The position numbers were made by a program, and so were the translations under genes. Source: CAYLZN01 sp964387935 (GTDB taxonomy: Bacteria > Acidobacteriota > Vicinamibacteria > Vicinamibacterales > JAFNAJ01). From it: 6,489 bases of DNA. Under the pieces are notes generated by a model. It worked only from the letters and a program-made list of their open reading frames with translations, did not search any database and was not told where the DNA came from. Below are positions 5,659 through 6,489 of this stretch, one piece after another. Position 1 is the stretch's first letter. Every line of letters starts with the position of its first letter. The stretch spans positions 1 to 6,489 of the forward strand of contig CAYLZN010000328.1 of the NCBI GenBank assembly GCA_964387935.1. Reading direction: 5' to 3'.

Positions 5659-5969
5659 GCGGCACCTCGGTGGTCGGCGCCGGCGCCGCGGCGCCGCGGT
5701 GTGCGGTCAGCAGGTTGCCGAACCGGAGGTTCGCTTCTCCGCGCGGAATGCGAATGAAGCGGCGCTGGCGAACCGTGGGGCGAGGGAAGGGATCCGAGAG
5801 CCCGGCGAGGTATTGCTCGCATCGACCGGCCAGGCCGAGATAGCGTGCGTCAAACCGCCACAACGTGCGGGTGCCCACTTCGCCCGAGCGGATGTCCACG
5901 GCGACGAGCCGCAATTCGATTTCGCCCTGAGGGGGTCACTGCCACGGGGACGACGGAACCCGGTCTCAC
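5651..5969 (-). pseudogene. Short hypothetical protein or gene remnant, apparently frameshifted
   Basis: I do not recognise this protein. From the TGA stop at 5651-5653, an open frame runs up to a TGA at 5936-5938. It is protein-like ('VAVDIRSGEVGTRTLWRF', 'ARYLGLAGRCEQYLAGL', 'RRFIRIPRGEANLRFGNL'), has the high third-position GC of the real genes, and ends in an Ala/Pro-rich tail. A TTG at 5912-5914 is the first possible start in that frame. Sense-looking sequence continues upstream in the neighbouring frame ('FVRPGSVVPVAVTP') to a GTG at 5967-5969. The two parts join if one base is removed from the run GGGGG at 5931-5935. It is therefore either a real single-base frameshift, an assembly error, or two unrelated frames. 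It is bounded by heptanucleotide repeats on both sides, and its stop codon lies inside one of them. Confidence 0.4.
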
Positions 5970-5983
5970 GAACGTGTTGCCTG

Positions 5984-6019
5984 GCCCAGAGCCGTGCGCC
6001 CCAGGCCTCGAGCCTGCTC
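5984..6019 (-). repeat. Degenerate heptanucleotide array in reverse orientation
   Basis: On the plus strand the sequence reads as diverged CCNNGCC-type units (around CAGAGCC, GTGCGCC, CCAGGCC, TCGAGCC), the complement of the GGCTCAA class. It sits just after the stop of the right-edge gene, in the opposite orientation to the array at 5610-5658. Confidence 0.45.
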
Positions 6020-6025
6020 GAATGC

Positions 6026-6489
6026 CTACCTGATCCTCGTCGCCCTCGTGCACGTGCCCGCCGCCCAGAACTGCATGACGCCGTCCGGCCTGGGCGCATC
6101 CCAGTAGGTCGCGCGTTCGACGACAAGGGCGGGCGCCTCGGTCGCACCGATGGCAGGCTGGCTGTCGATGGCGACGGCGAAGCGACGATGCCGCGCTTCG
6201 GCAACAGCCAACCCCACCGGCACGTTCATCCGGCTCCAGGCCGCGATGGCGTAGTTGCGTGTTGCAACCGTTCCATCCTCGAATCGCACGGTGACGCCCA
6301 CATTGCCCGGCACGTCGCTCATGTTCGCCACGAGCACGTACGTCTCGAGCCCGATGGCGGGATCCGCCTCGCCGTCGCTGACGAGCCACTCCCGCCCCGT
6401 TTCCGTCGCGCCCGCCGCGACGTGGCCCTCGGCCCAGGTCGCAAACGAGGGGCCGGGCCACCACATGGCGCGCTCCGCGATGACCGGCA
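6026..6489 (-). CDS. C-terminal end of a large extracellular repeat protein, 5' end outside window
   Basis: The minus-strand frame is open from the right edge to TAG at 6026-6028; about 154 residues are visible. It contains one complete and one partial copy of a repeat of about 119 residues. Each copy opens with an 'ERA(M/T)(W/Y)W' motif ('IAERAMWWPG' at 6458-6475 and 'VVERATYWDA' at 6101-6118). The complete copy continues with 'AGATETGREWLVSDGE', 'ETYVLVANMSDVPGNVGVTVRFEDG', 'SRMNVPVG' and 'RRFAVAIDSQ'. The protein ends with 'WAAGTCTRATRIR'. From memory, such repeats form the C-termini of long secreted proteins (with FG-GAP, Ig-like or protease regions) in Acidobacteriota and similar phyla. 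They look like beta-rich adhesion or display modules. I assign no Pfam name. The first in-frame ATG in the window (6464-6466) is internal to a repeat and is not the real start. Confidence 0.75.
   Translation of the reverse strand, partial: PVIAERAMWWPGPSFATWAEGHVAAGATETGREWLVSDGEADPAIGLETYVLVANMSDVPGNVGVTVRFEDGTVATRNYAIAAWSRMNVPVGLAVAEARHRRFAVAIDSQPAIGATEAPALVVERATYWDAPRPDGVMQFWAAGTCTRATRIR

Overview
The window is very GC-rich bacterial DNA with ordinary Gram-negative content: an MreB cytoskeleton gene and a long outer-membrane beta-barrel protein of the DUF1302 type. Several signs suggest a metagenome-assembled Acidobacteriota genome, most likely Vicinamibacteria (Subgroup 6). These are a run of exactly 10 Ns, abundant intergenic 7-bp repeat arrays (GGCTCAA and CGTACGG classes), and a C-terminal repeat module with an 'ERAMYW'-like motif. 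The taxonomic call is an inference from pattern memory, not a search.

Layout, left to right. Positions 1-765 (minus) hold most of an N-carbamoylputrescine amidase (aguB), cut by the window edge. It is divergent from mreB (1334-2353, plus). The stretch between them (766-1333) holds no gene. It contains a scaffold gap whose two flanks are near-copies of each other, a 7-bp repeat array that folds back on itself, and the mreB leader. Converging on mreB is a secreted two-domain protein (2495-3298, minus): a carboxypeptidase-regulatory-like fold, a proline-rich linker and a degenerate cupin. Between these two lies a second class of 7-bp repeats. Divergent from the cupin gene is the DUF1302 beta-barrel gene (3458-5455, plus).

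The 570 bases after the DUF1302 gene hold three things. First comes a compact segment with three nested or adjacent inverted repeats (5460-5567), a candidate structured RNA. Next is another 7-bp array, nearly identical to one about 2.3 kb upstream. Last is a short, apparently frameshifted coding remnant (5651-5969, minus). The right edge (6026-6489, minus) is the C-terminal end of a large extracellular repeat protein.

The genes do not form an evident pathway. Transcription direction changes at nearly every gene, and mreB stands alone without mreC or mreD beside it. The most interesting material is intergenic: the ordered, fold-back heptanucleotide arrays and the candidate RNA after the DUF1302 gene. 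I see no CRISPR array, tRNA, rRNA, insertion sequence, toxin-antitoxin pair or recognisable defence system.
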